Positions 1-7,037 of a stretch of 10,634 nt of DNA are shown here, piece after piece; within the stretch, counting starts at the first letter, position 1, and each line of letters begins with the position of its first letter. Under the pieces are notes generated by a model, which did not search any database, was not told where the DNA came from, and saw nothing but the letters and a program-made list of their open reading frames with translations. A program made the position numbers and the translations under genes. The stretch is taken from positions 1 through 10,634 of the forward strand of contig JAFGOL010000131.1 of the NCBI GenBank assembly GCA_016926495.1. Direction: 5' to 3'. The DNA is from Oligoflexia bacterium. Lineage in GTDB: Bacteria > Bdellovibrionota > JAFGOL01.

Positions 1-1410
1 CAATATATCCTGATTGATTTTGAAAATTTTTGACGCGGCAAGAAGCACAACCGGGGCGGCAATGGTTGTTATAAAGATAACCATCCACATGATTTCCGAA
101 TTCCTGGGACCGGTTTCCGGACAATAGGTCATAAGCAGGTAGCCGGAAAGTATTCCGGCGAGCGGCTTTGCGAGTATCCACGGCATGTACGCCCACGCGA
201 CGTAAGTTGTCTCTTCACCCCTGGGCGCGATATTGGCCGTATATTCGTAAAGTTTTGGACTCCATACGGCCTCGCCAAGCGACAAAAAAACAAAAAAAAG
301 GACAAGCGGAACATACACATGGTGGACGCCTAAAAAATTGCCTATGGGAATATAAAGCGAGTAATCTACGGCAAGAAAAAGCGGAGCCAAAGACGATATA
401 AATGCTCCGAAAATAATTGTTTTATAGATATTGAACTTATTAAGCAGGGGACTTATAAGCGGTGGCAGCACTACAAGCATGAATCCGTTTATGGAATACA
501 CCCTGCCTATTGCCGCTCCCTGCCCGATCTCCCTGAGCATAAACTTGGGAATTGTAATATGAACATGCGTAAAAAGAAGCTTTACCAGCGACATCAAGAG
601 CAAAAACACCATGAAATGCCAGAAACTTTTTCTGGAAAGCGACCGCACCAGATTGCGCAAGGGAGTTTTTGATTTTCTTGTTACAGCCTCTATATCATCT
701 TCCGCGTACTGACCTTTTCTTATAAAAACAAGCACGGCTATGAACGCGGCTAACGTGGTAAGAAAGCCGAAAAGGAAAACCATCTGGTATGTACTTATAT
801 CCAGGACACCGAAAAGATTTACCACGTACCTTGTAACGTCATGGCCTTTCTGAATGACCGAGCCTTCCTGCGCCTTTTCCCCGAATATTCTCGTGATGGA
901 TGTAAGCCTGTCAAGGCAAAGCCCCGCGAAAAGCGCCCCTATATTCATAAGCGCGTAGTAAATGCCGAACGCAAGTCCCCTGCTTTTCCTGGTTGTATAC
1001 TGTTTTACAGCCGCTGACTTCATTGACATAAGCAACGACGATCCAAGAGCAAGAAGGGGTAACCCCACCAGTACGACGGCGTAGTAATTAGGCAAAATCG
1101 CAAAGATCAGCCTGCCGAAAACAAGTGTAAAAAAACCCAGGACAAGAGAAAGCCTTATTCCCATCACATCGCAGACAGCTCCCATAAAAAAGGAGAGGAG
1201 CCCTGCCGTGAGCGTCCATATCCCAAAAATCTTTCCTGCTTCAAGATCGTTCATGCCAAGATCGGTGCTGAAAAAAAGGACCATAACCATAATGGTCACA
1301 AAGTACGCAAGCGCTTCCATCACCCTTGCGAAAAAAACTATCCAGAGCTCCCTTGAAGACGTCCTGTACAGGTCCGCGTATTGTAAATATATATACGCCA
1401 GCTTTTTCAT
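1..1410 (-). CDS. Major facilitator superfamily (MFS) transporter, 3' end outside window
   Basis: The frame is open from an ATG at 1410-1408 to the left edge, giving 470 residues with no stop, so only a few C-terminal residues are probably missing. I count twelve hydrophobic segments, near residues 23-48, 58-80, 87-106, 109-130, 145-166, 209-230, 264-285, 299-323, 329-348, 364-385, 402-428 and 439-461. The loop after helix 2 reads GAVCDVMGIR, a good match to the MFS motif A (G-x-x-x-D-x-x-G-x-R). A basic loop at about 231-263 separates the two six-helix halves, as is usual. An unusual hydrophilic insert of about 40 residues lies between helices 5 and 6 (about 167-207). Before and into helix 11 is a SPKLYEY...APRGEE stretch, which resembles proton-coupled, POT-like MFS carriers, but the substrate is not readable. 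A GGAG eight bases upstream supports the start. The ATG overlaps the TGA of the upstream gene (TGATG), so the two are translationally coupled. Confidence 0.88.
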   Translation of the reverse strand, partial: MKKLAYIYLQYADLYRTSSRELWIVFFARVMEALAYFVTIMVMVLFFSTDLGMNDLEAGKIFGIWTLTAGLLSFFMGAVCDVMGIRLSLVLGFFTLVFGRLIFAILPNYYAVVLVGLPLLALGSSLLMSMKSAAVKQYTTRKSRGLAFGIYYALMNIGALFAGLCLDRLTSITRIFGEKAQEGSVIQKGHDVTRYVVNLFGVLDISTYQMVFLFGFLTTLAAFIAVLVFIRKGQYAEDDIEAVTRKSKTPLRNLVRSLSRKSFWHFMVFLLLMSLVKLLFTHVHITIPKFMLREIGQGAAIGRVYSINGFMLVVLPPLISPLLNKFNIYKTIIFGAFISSLAPLFLAVDYSLYIPIGNFLGVHHVYVPLVLFFVFLSLGEAVWSPKLYEYTANIAPRGEETTYVAWAYMPWILAKPLAGILSGYLLMTYCPETGPRNSEIMWMVIFITTIAAPVVLLAASKIFKINQDIL

Positions 1411-2261
1411 CACGCGGGCTCCAGATTAATAACGCCTATTACATTAAAAACACCGTTGTCGTTTTGATACACGTTCCCAATAAAAGAGCCTGTCTGATCA
1501 AGATAATAAAGCTGTATGTACGTGTTGTTTTTACGTACTTCAATAAAAAGAGCGCGGCTTCCGTTCTCAACTTCGGACAATATTTCTGACAATACATTAC
1601 CGGCGTAGGAATGCTCACCGGATGTAAGGCTGTTTCCAATCGGGCCTTTTCCCCTGATGGAAATTTCATAATTTAAAGAGGAACCCTCCTCGTCAACGGC
1701 TTCAAAATTCGTACTGACATCATAAAGTTTTACGCCGTCTTTTGTTATTTCCCCCACGTACCTGCCCAGGAGCGAGGCTGTCGCATTATTACGGTTAATA
1801 TTTGTAATCTCCCTTTTTCTGGCAAACTCGGCGTACAGATCTTTTATCCTTACGCTTTCCAGGAATTGCGATATGTCGTCCACCGTATCCAGATTTTCAA
1901 TATTCTTTTCGTTATCAACCCATCCGTCCGCGGCAATTACCGGTTCCGTCCGCGCAACGGCACGGTATACGCCGGACGACCCGTCCGTTCCTTTCTCTTT
2001 ACGGGCCTGTAATTTTTTAGTTTTCCCCCGGTCAGCAAATCTTATGTCCGAACCGGGCATAAAAACGTGCATGATCTTTACCAGCATATATTCGGCTTTT
2101 TTTATCTTTTCGCCTTCGTCATTCAGAAGCAGGTATTCATTAATATCGGCTTCAAGCAGGCCCTTCACTTCCTCTACACGGGGGGCCTGACTGCGCACAA
2201 AATAAACCGTCACAAAATAAGTCAAAAGTGCCGTAACAATAACGCAGAATACGTACTTCAT
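1410..2261 (-). CDS. Unknown membrane-anchored protein, coupled to MFS transporter
   Basis: I do not recognise this 283-residue protein. Residues 4-22 form one hydrophobic segment with few charges before it, followed by a hydrophilic remainder. This suggests an N-terminal anchor or an uncleaved signal, with the bulk on the outer face of the membrane. Residues 25-65 are charged and probably helical. Residues 80-125 are basic to acidic and look like a linker. Residues 164-281 alternate hydrophobic and polar residues with many glycines and aromatics, and end in short strand-like units (SFIGNVYQ, FNVIGVINL). This suggests a compact beta-rich domain. It is the first gene of a two-gene unit, and its stop overlaps the start of the MFS transporter, so a role beside that transporter is possible but is inference. 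No Shine-Dalgarno sequence is visible before the ATG at 2261-2259. Real coding is supported by the coupling and by an intact long frame. Confidence 0.82.
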   Translation of the reverse strand: MKYVFCVIVTALLTYFVTVYFVRSQAPRVEEVKGLLEADINEYLLLNDEGEKIKKAEYMLVKIMHVFMPGSDIRFADRGKTKKLQARKEKGTDGSSGVYRAVARTEPVIAADGWVDNEKNIENLDTVDDISQFLESVRIKDLYAEFARKREITNINRNNATASLLGRYVGEITKDGVKLYDVSTNFEAVDEEGSSLNYEISIRGKGPIGNSLTSGEHSYAGNVLSEILSEVENGSRALFIEVRKNNTYIQLYYLDQTGSFIGNVYQNDNGVFNVIGVINLEPA

Positions 2262-2268
2262 TATAAAA

Positions 2269-2297
2269 AATGTATCATGACAGATCTTTTCTTACAA
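2269..2297 (-). promoter_or_regulatory. Candidate extended -10 promoter for the 1410-2261 gene
   Basis: On the minus strand a TTGTAA (2297-2292) lies 17 bases from a TACATT (2274-2269), and the -10 is directly preceded by TGA, as in extended -10 promoters. Each hexamer matches 4 of 6 consensus bases. Transcription would begin about seven bases after the -10, which falls at the start codon itself. This fits the absence of a Shine-Dalgarno and would give a leaderless message. It is a pattern match only. Confidence 0.3.
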
Positions 2298-2336
2298 TTA
2301 ATGATTAAACACACGGAATAGCAAAAAAACACAACT

Positions 2337-2342
2337 TATGAT
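2337..2342 (+). promoter_or_regulatory. Candidate -10 element for the 2364-3317 gene
   Basis: TATGAT matches the sigma-70 -10 consensus at 5 of 6 positions and would start a transcript near 2349, leaving about 15 bases of leader that include the GAGG ribosome site at 2355-2358. No good -35 hexamer sits 16-18 bases upstream (the bases there read roughly CGGAAT), so activation by a regulator or another promoter is possible. Confidence 0.3.
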
Positions 2343-2363
2343 AAGTATTGAAAAGAGGAATGA

Positions 2364-3317
2364 ATGCGGTACGGTTTATTACTAATTGCGTCTTTATTAA
2401 CTGTCGCTTCACAAAAGATATATACACAGGAGGCCCAAACTCCGCCGGATTTGCAGCAGTTGCTTGACAGCCCCGACAATTTTCCCCTGGAAGAGATAAG
2501 AAAAACCGGCACTCCTGAAATTATAGTGCCCAGGCCCATGCCTCCGGACATGATAGAAGAGAAAAAACCTCCTGAAAATGTCGCGGACGAACAGCCACAG
2601 AAACCTGCACCTGAAGCAAAAACGGAACCGGAGGTAAAAACCGAAGCGGTACACGAAACCAAACCTGCGCAGGGCACCCCCGGGGAAACCGCAGATGAAA
2701 TTAAACCCGAAGCTTCACCCGGGACCAAACCGGAAAACCAGCCGGAAAAAACACCCGAAACAGCTCCGGCCGCGAAAACCGGAAACGAAGCTAAAAAACC
2801 TGTTACAAGAACTTACGGCCCGGAGTTTCAATGTTACAGGGAGCTTGCGTATTTTGGCGCTGACAACCTGCTGGATTCTGATGTGATAATAATACCGGAC
2901 AGGAATGACTTGCGCTTTTTTTACGTTTTTTCGGTAGACGAATGCGTTAAATACAAATTACCAGGGGAGTCAACACACAGCGACACAGTAACCGACACGT
3001 ATCACGTCAAGCTTGTAAAGCCTGCGGCCGCAAGGCTGGCGTACAAGGTTACCGGTAATGTTTCCGCAAAATATATCGAGGACTTTCCGATAATCAAACC
3101 GGTGGTGCTGGAGGAAGTATCCGTGGACAATCCCAAACAGGTGCTTCAAAACGAACTTGCGTCGCTTATAACCACAATTTTTTCAAAATACCAGGAATCG
3201 AAAAAATCCTCCACGTCCATGATAAACAGAAAACGCTGCATGAACACCCTCGGCGTATGCGCAAGGATCCCCGAACTTGTCCCTGCCGTAAAAAAAGAAA
3301 GACACAAGTTCAGATAA
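2364..3317 (+). CDS. Unknown secreted protein with Pro/Glu/Lys-rich linker
   Basis: This is a 317-residue protein that I do not recognise. It starts with a short basic-hydrophobic segment, MRYGLLLIASLLTVAS, followed by a polar stretch. This is a typical Sec signal peptide with likely cleavage near residues 16-22; no lipobox cysteine is present. Residues about 46-145 are low in complexity and dominated by Pro, Glu, Lys, Ala and Thr, so they probably form an extended linker across the periplasm or cell wall. Residues about 150-270 form the only globular-looking region, with strand-like segments. There are four cysteines, at about 157, 194, 292 and 299, which could form two disulfides if exported. 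The last 40 residues are basic. GAGG at 2355-2358 supports the ATG at 2364; an ATG four bases earlier is followed at once by a stop. It is the only plus-strand gene here and is divergent from the 1410-2261 gene. Confidence 0.8.
   Translation: MRYGLLLIASLLTVASQKIYTQEAQTPPDLQQLLDSPDNFPLEEIRKTGTPEIIVPRPMPPDMIEEKKPPENVADEQPQKPAPEAKTEPEVKTEAVHETKPAQGTPGETADEIKPEASPGTKPENQPEKTPETAPAAKTGNEAKKPVTRTYGPEFQCYRELAYFGADNLLDSDVIIIPDRNDLRFFYVFSVDECVKYKLPGESTHSDTVTDTYHVKLVKPAAARLAYKVTGNVSAKYIEDFPIIKPVVLEEVSVDNPKQVLQNELASLITTIFSKYQESKKSSTSMINRKRCMNTLGVCARIPELVPAVKKERHKFR
3273..3311. repeat. Imperfectly placed inverted repeat at convergent gene ends
   Basis: GAACTTGT at 3273-3280 is repeated inverted as ACAAGTTC at 3304-3311, a perfect 8-bp stem with a 23-base loop. 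It lies inside the last codons of the plus-strand gene and 24 bases beyond the end of the minus-strand operon. No T-run follows on either strand, so it is not a standard intrinsic terminator. The repeat itself is certain; a function is not. Confidence 0.35.
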
Positions 3318-3334
3318 TCACGAAATTCCGGGGT

Positions 3335-4012
3335 CTATTCGTCCGTGTTAAAGTGTCCTATGTTATGAACGGGATTCTTTATGGCTGCCGCGACGTTTTT
3401 AAGATGCGCGTTAATGCGCTTGATGTAACGCACAAGCAAAAGCAGCCTGACATTCGATTTTTTAACGGTGTCTCCCGGGGCTTTTATAATATCGCTGATT
3501 ACTATCTCGCAGTCCCTGGCGACATTTTCGTATTTTACAATAACCTCCGAAGCCTCGGCGTCATTAAAGTTCTTAACAGTGTCAAGCGTGCGTTCAAACA
3601 TTGTTTTTGTCTGGTTTACTATTTCATCGAATTTGGAACGGTACTCTTCTATCTTTATTCCGTCAGGGATATAATCAACCACTTCCGCGAGGTTTTTCAC
3701 ATAGTCGCCTATTCTTTCAATATCGGTTACCATGGCAAAAAGCTGCACGCTGGTAAGAAGATCTTTCACCCCGCTGATTGCAAGGTGCTCGAACACCATT
3801 TTTCTCACTTCCTTCTGCTTTTCGTTAATGCGCCTGTCTATTCTTGATATTCCTTCCTTGATTGAGTGATCGGCTTTTTGTCCCAGGGCCTGCACGACAA
3901 GGTTAAACATTTCGTGCGAGGTATTCAGCATAGACAACGCGTTTTCCTTTGAAAGCTCGATGAGATCGGCCTTTGAGCCAAGAAGTTCAAGTAATTTTGT
4001 AAGCATATCCAT
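3335..4012 (-). CDS. PhoU-like protein partnered with Na+/Pi cotransporter
   Basis: This 225-residue, almost entirely helical protein matches the PhoU family, whose members sit on the inner face of phosphate transporters and modulate uptake. The first PhoU motif is clear at residues 97-103 (DIERIGD), inside a longer LFAMVTDIERIGDYVKNLAE stretch. The second half carries only a degenerate copy at 198-203 (KRINAH), in which both acidic metal ligands are replaced. It lies 15 bases downstream of the Na+/Pi transporter gene. In E. coli YjbB the two modules are fused, so a split transporter/PhoU pair is the natural reading. The start is uncertain. GGGAGG at 4021-4016 lies only three bases before the ATG at 4012-4010 but nine bases before the next in-frame ATG at 4006, which may be the real start (223 residues). 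It is the last gene of the operon and converges on the 2364-3317 gene. Confidence 0.9.
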   Translation of the reverse strand: MDMLTKLLELLGSKADLIELSKENALSMLNTSHEMFNLVVQALGQKADHSIKEGISRIDRRINEKQKEVRKMVFEHLAISGVKDLLTSVQLFAMVTDIERIGDYVKNLAEVVDYIPDGIKIEEYRSKFDEIVNQTKTMFERTLDTVKNFNDAEASEVIVKYENVARDCEIVISDIIKAPGDTVKKSNVRLLLLVRYIKRINAHLKNVAAAIKNPVHNIGHFNTDE

Positions 4013-4015
4013 ATT

Positions 4016-4021
4016 CCTCCC
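4016..4021 (-). promoter_or_regulatory. Ribosome binding site that bears on the PhoU-like start
   Basis: GGGAGG on the minus strand. The spacing is three bases to the first ATG (4012-4010) and nine to the second (4006-4004). The second spacing is normal and the first unusually short, which favours translation from the second ATG. Confidence 0.6.
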
Positions 4022-4027
4022 TTAAAA

Positions 4028-5320
4028 CTACCTTGAAAGCAGAATACCCGCAAGCGGCAGCAGTATATATAAAGTAAGTATAAAAAGTATCGGTAATATC
4101 TTATTATAAATAACCACCTCGGCAAATTTTTTCGCCAGGGTAATGGGGACTATTTTAAGAGGATAAAATAGAAGAACACCGAAAATATTAAAAAGCAGAT
4201 GGGCGAACGCAATGGCAAGCGCTCCCGTATTGCCCAGGGCCAAGGCCGCAAGCAGGGCTGTTATCGTTGTACCCACATTGGCGCCAAGCGCATACGGAAA
4301 TATCTGGTACACATTAAGCATGCCGGCGCCTGCAAGAGGAATAACAACGGATATCGTAACCGAACTGCTCTGTATAACAGCCGTCAAGACCAGCCCGAGC
4401 ATAAAGGCCCTCGGAGCATTTTTAAAAATATAATTGTTAAACAAAAGCTCAATCTTGCCTGTAGCAAGCTTCCTCATTATCTTTACAAAGAGGCTTAGGG
4501 AATAAAACAAAACAAAAAGGGCAAAAACAAACTGGGCGATATTTTTATTGAAAACGTATTGGCCAAACTCGGAAAAAGCAACTCCGACAAATGAAATATA
4601 CAAACTTATAAGAGCGACCCTGCCGAACAACCTGGTACTTCCGGCTATAAGCTTTTTCAATGATGAATACAAAAGGAAAATAAGAACAAACGAGGCTACA
4701 AATATCAGGACAAATTTGGAAACAAACGCGTAATTTTCAAACATGGTTTCCAGAAACTTTTTTTGCGGATCAACAAGCATTTTAAGAGGACTTGAAAAAC
4801 CTGAACTCTCAACCGAAGAGAAAAGACCGGCAATTTTATACGACAGTATTCCGAGAAAATTAGTATATACCTGTATGGGAAACAGGGCAGCTGCGGCCAG
4901 CAGGTTGAACAAATCATGCACGGTACTCGCGGTAAAGGCCCTTTTAAATTCCTTTTCATTTCCTATATGGCCAATGGAAACGATGGCGCTTGTAATGCTG
5001 GTCCCGATGTTGGCACCCATGATAATGGGAATGGCAGCCCTGAGTGATTCTTTAAGCTCCGCGCCGAAAAGCCCTGAAGCCACAAAGGTAACCACTATTG
5101 ACGTAGTGGCTGACGAACTCTGCATAACGGCCGTTAACAGAATACCCAGCAAAAGCCCTATAAACGGATTGCCGTGCAAAATGGTCAGGAGCGATACGGC
5201 ATATTCCTTTGTATCGCCCTTAAAAGCGCCCATCATGTTTATGCTAAGGAAAAAAAGATTGAGAGCGATAAAAAGCAGTAAAATCCTGAGTGCCGTACTT
5301 CGTTTTTTTATCCTCTCCAT
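4028..5320 (-). CDS. Na+/phosphate cotransporter (NptA/PNaS family)
   Basis: This 430-residue polytopic membrane protein matches the Na/Pi cotransporter family (type II, NptA/YjbB-like), which takes up inorganic phosphate with sodium. The inverted duplication of the family is plain. The first copy has QSSSATTS at residues 67-74 followed by GANIGTSITS. The second copy has QSSSVTIS at about 317-324 followed by GANVGTTITA. The QSSS signatures line the substrate and sodium path in this family. Each copy is flanked by several hydrophobic helices, and a charged stretch at about 180-200 separates the copies. There is no C-terminal PhoU domain; it is supplied by the next gene. The frame starts 18 bases after the ribH stop with only a weak ribosome site (GGCGGA about ten bases upstream), so it is probably expressed from the vitamin operon transcript. 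Direct phosphate control of this gene alone is not visible. Confidence 0.93.
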   Translation of the reverse strand: MERIKKRSTALRILLLFIALNLFFLSINMMGAFKGDTKEYAVSLLTILHGNPFIGLLLGILLTAVMQSSSATTSIVVTFVASGLFGAELKESLRAAIPIIMGANIGTSITSAIVSIGHIGNEKEFKRAFTASTVHDLFNLLAAAALFPIQVYTNFLGILSYKIAGLFSSVESSGFSSPLKMLVDPQKKFLETMFENYAFVSKFVLIFVASFVLIFLLYSSLKKLIAGSTRLFGRVALISLYISFVGVAFSEFGQYVFNKNIAQFVFALFVLFYSLSLFVKIMRKLATGKIELLFNNYIFKNAPRAFMLGLVLTAVIQSSSVTISVVIPLAGAGMLNVYQIFPYALGANVGTTITALLAALALGNTGALAIAFAHLLFNIFGVLLFYPLKIVPITLAKKFAEVVIYNKILPILFILTLYILLPLAGILLSR

Positions 5321-5338
5321 AGATTAAATATCCGCCTG

Positions 5339-5806
5339 TTATTTAAATTGTTTGAAAAGGTTTATCTGCTCAATAACACTCTGGGCAGATTCAGCGCCTT
5401 TGTTACCGCTTTTGCTCCCGGCCCTCTCTATTGCCTGCTCAATGGTGTCCGCCGTAACAATTCCGAATCCCACCGGCATTCCCGTTTCCAGCATTACCGC
5501 GGCGATACCTTTTGAAACCTCGCTGCTGACAAATTCAAAATGCGGGGTTGAGCCCCTGATAACACACGCGAGCGCTACAACACCGTCATATTTTTTGGAC
5601 TGTGCCAGCTTTTTGCACGCAAGGGGAATTTCAAAAGCGCCTGGCACCCATACAACATCCATGGCGTTAATATCCGCACCGTGCCTTGACAAAATATCAA
5701 GAGCGCCGTCAAGCATCCTTTGTGTCATAAAGCTGTTAAACCTTGAAACCACTATGGAGATCCTGCATGAGCCGGCGTCAAGTTTTCCTTCAATGATCCT
5801 GGGCAT
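5339..5806 (-). CDS. ribH: 6,7-dimethyl-8-ribityllumazine synthase
   Basis: RibH condenses 5-amino-6-ribitylamino-uracil with 3,4-dihydroxy-2-butanone 4-phosphate to give the lumazine precursor of riboflavin, in the cytoplasm, usually as a pentamer or a 60-subunit shell. The 155-residue length is normal. Conserved elements are all present: SRFN at 21-24, VPGAFEIP at 54-61, the phosphate-binding and catalytic VIRGSTPHFEFV at 82-93 with His89 as the general base, and TIEQAIERAGSKSGNKG at 121-137 with Arg128 for phosphate. A strong AAGGAGGT at 5818-5811 lies just upstream of the ATG and overlaps the stop codon of ribBA, so re-initiation after ribBA is likely. nusB often follows ribH in bacteria; here a phosphate transporter does. 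Confidence 0.97.
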   Translation of the reverse strand: MPRIIEGKLDAGSCRISIVVSRFNSFMTQRMLDGALDILSRHGADINAMDVVWVPGAFEIPLACKKLAQSKKYDGVVALACVIRGSTPHFEFVSSEVSKGIAAVMLETGMPVGFGIVTADTIEQAIERAGSKSGNKGAESAQSVIEQINLFKQFK

Positions 5807-5810
5807 AATA

Positions 5811-5818
5811 ACCTCCTT
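5811..5818 (-). promoter_or_regulatory. Strong Shine-Dalgarno of ribH overlapping the ribBA stop
   Basis: AAGGAGGT on the minus strand is a near-complete match to the 16S anti-Shine-Dalgarno and is placed four bases before the ribH ATG. It shares bases 5817-5818 with the ribBA TAA (5819-5817), so ribosomes ending ribBA stop on the ribH binding site. It is the strongest site in the operon, consistent with the high RibH amount needed to build a multi-subunit shell (inference). Confidence 0.75.
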
Positions 5819-7037
5819 AATTAATATCCAGATTGTGTCCCATCTTTTCCTTTTTTGCCTTCAGATAATCATGGTTATACCGGTTGCACGCAATCTTTAT
5901 AGGAAGGGTTTCAACTACCTCCAGACCGTACCCGGAAAGTCCCACAAGCTTGGCGGGATTGTTTGTAATAAGCCTTATTCTCCTTACTCCAAGCAACGAC
6001 AATATCTGTGCTCCTATTCCGTAATCACGCAGATCGCTTTTAAAACCGAGCCTGCAATTTGCCTCTACAGTATCAAGCTTTTCCGCTTCCTGAAGATAGT
6101 ACGCTTTTATCTTGTTGACAAGCCCTATACCCCTGCCTTCCTGCCTCATGTATAAAAGGATGCCGCTTCCGTTTTGCCTTATCATCTCCATGGATCTTTT
6201 AAGCTGGTCCCCGCAGTCACACCTTAACGACCCGAAAACATCACCGGTCAGGCATTCGGAATGGACCCTGACAAGCACGGGCTTGCCGTCATTGACCTTG
6301 CCCTTAACAAGGGCAAGATGAACATTGCTGTCCACTATATTGGAAAAGGCCATAAGACGGAAATCGCCTCCGTCAACCGTGGGCAATGAGGCGTGGGCCT
6401 CCTCTGTCACAAGGGTTTCGTTTGAAAGCCTGTATTTTATGAGGTCAGCTATTGTCCCAATCTTGATACTATGCTGTTTCGCAAACTCCACAAGGTCCGG
6501 CAGCCTTGCCATGGAACCGTCGTCTTTCATTATTTCACAGATAACGGCCGCTGGCTTGTGTCCGGCAAGTTCCGCAAGGTCAACGGAACCCTCGGTTTGC
6601 CCTGCTCTTTTAAGCACGCCGCCCTTTCGCGCCCTTAAAGGAAATACATGCCCCGGGGTGACTATATCCGAAGGCTTTACATTGTCGCTTATTGCCGTAA
6701 GCACGGTTGTCGCCCTGTCATAAGCACTGATGCCGGTCGTAACACCGCAGGCTGCTTCTATTGAAACCGTAAAAGCGGTTGTAAAACGCGACCTGTTGTT
6801 TTCCGTCATCATGGGAAGCTCGAGCCTGTCTATATATTCCGGCGACATGCTGAGGCATATAAGCCCCCTTCCGTGCTTTGCCATGAAATTGATTGCCTCA
6901 GGCGTCGCGCATTGCGCCGATATTACGAGATCACCCTCATTTTCCCTGTCTTCGTCATCGACAAGTATTATCATTTTTCCGTTACGTATATCCATAAGCA
7001 GATCTTCTACCGGTGATATAAATTTGCTATAAGACAT
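5817..7037 (-). CDS. ribBA: Bifunctional DHBP synthase / GTP cyclohydrolase II
   Basis: This enzyme supplies both starting compounds of riboflavin. Its N-terminal half makes 3,4-dihydroxy-2-butanone 4-phosphate from ribulose 5-phosphate. Its C-terminal half opens GTP to 2,5-diamino-6-ribosylamino-pyrimidinone phosphate. The RibB half (about 1-205) has DDEDRENEGD at 27-36, the metal-site TPGHVFPL at 127-134 and an EGSVDLAELAG stretch at 149-159. The RibA half (about 210-400) has the zinc cysteines Cys262, Cys273 and Cys275 in SECLTGDVFGSLRCDCG, then RQEGRGIGL, DTVEAN, LRDYGIGAQIL and TNNPAK. Both halves therefore look active. At 406 residues it is of normal length for the fused form. The ATG overlaps the end of ribE by 11 bases, and AGGAG at 7050-7046 lies eight bases upstream. 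The ribH ribosome site overlaps its stop. Confidence 0.97.
   Translation of the reverse strand: MSYSKFISPVEDLLMDIRNGKMIILVDDEDRENEGDLVISAQCATPEAINFMAKHGRGLICLSMSPEYIDRLELPMMTENNRSRFTTAFTVSIEAACGVTTGISAYDRATTVLTAISDNVKPSDIVTPGHVFPLRARKGGVLKRAGQTEGSVDLAELAGHKPAAVICEIMKDDGSMARLPDLVEFAKQHSIKIGTIADLIKYRLSNETLVTEEAHASLPTVDGGDFRLMAFSNIVDSNVHLALVKGKVNDGKPVLVRVHSECLTGDVFGSLRCDCGDQLKRSMEMIRQNGSGILLYMRQEGRGIGLVNKIKAYYLQEAEKLDTVEANCRLGFKSDLRDYGIGAQILSLLGVRRIRLITNNPAKLVGLSGYGLEVVETLPIKIACNRYNHDYLKAKKEKMGHNLDIN

Noticed and set aside
2336..2728. Minus-strand Gly/Ser-rich open frame of 130 codons inside the secreted-protein gene
   Set aside because: Its low complexity is the reverse complement of the Pro/Glu/Lys-rich linker; it has no independent support.
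3273..3311. Inverted repeat considered as an intrinsic terminator for the vitamin/phosphate operon
   Set aside because: The loop is 23 bases, the stem only 8 bp and AT-rich, and no T-run follows the second arm on either strand.
3257..3847. Plus-strand open frame of 196 codons opposite the PhoU-like gene
   Set aside because: Overlaps the end of the secreted-protein gene in another frame and runs antisense to the PhoU-like gene; no start signal.
4743..5327. Plus-strand open frame of 194 codons opposite the Na+/Pi transporter
   Set aside because: Fully antisense to a gene with two intact QSSS repeats; nothing in it resembles a known protein.
5352..6155. Plus-strand open frame of 267 codons opposite ribH and ribBA
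   Set aside because: It lies wholly antisense to two enzymes with intact catalytic motifs, has no recognisable domain and no convincing ribosome site. It is a shadow frame.
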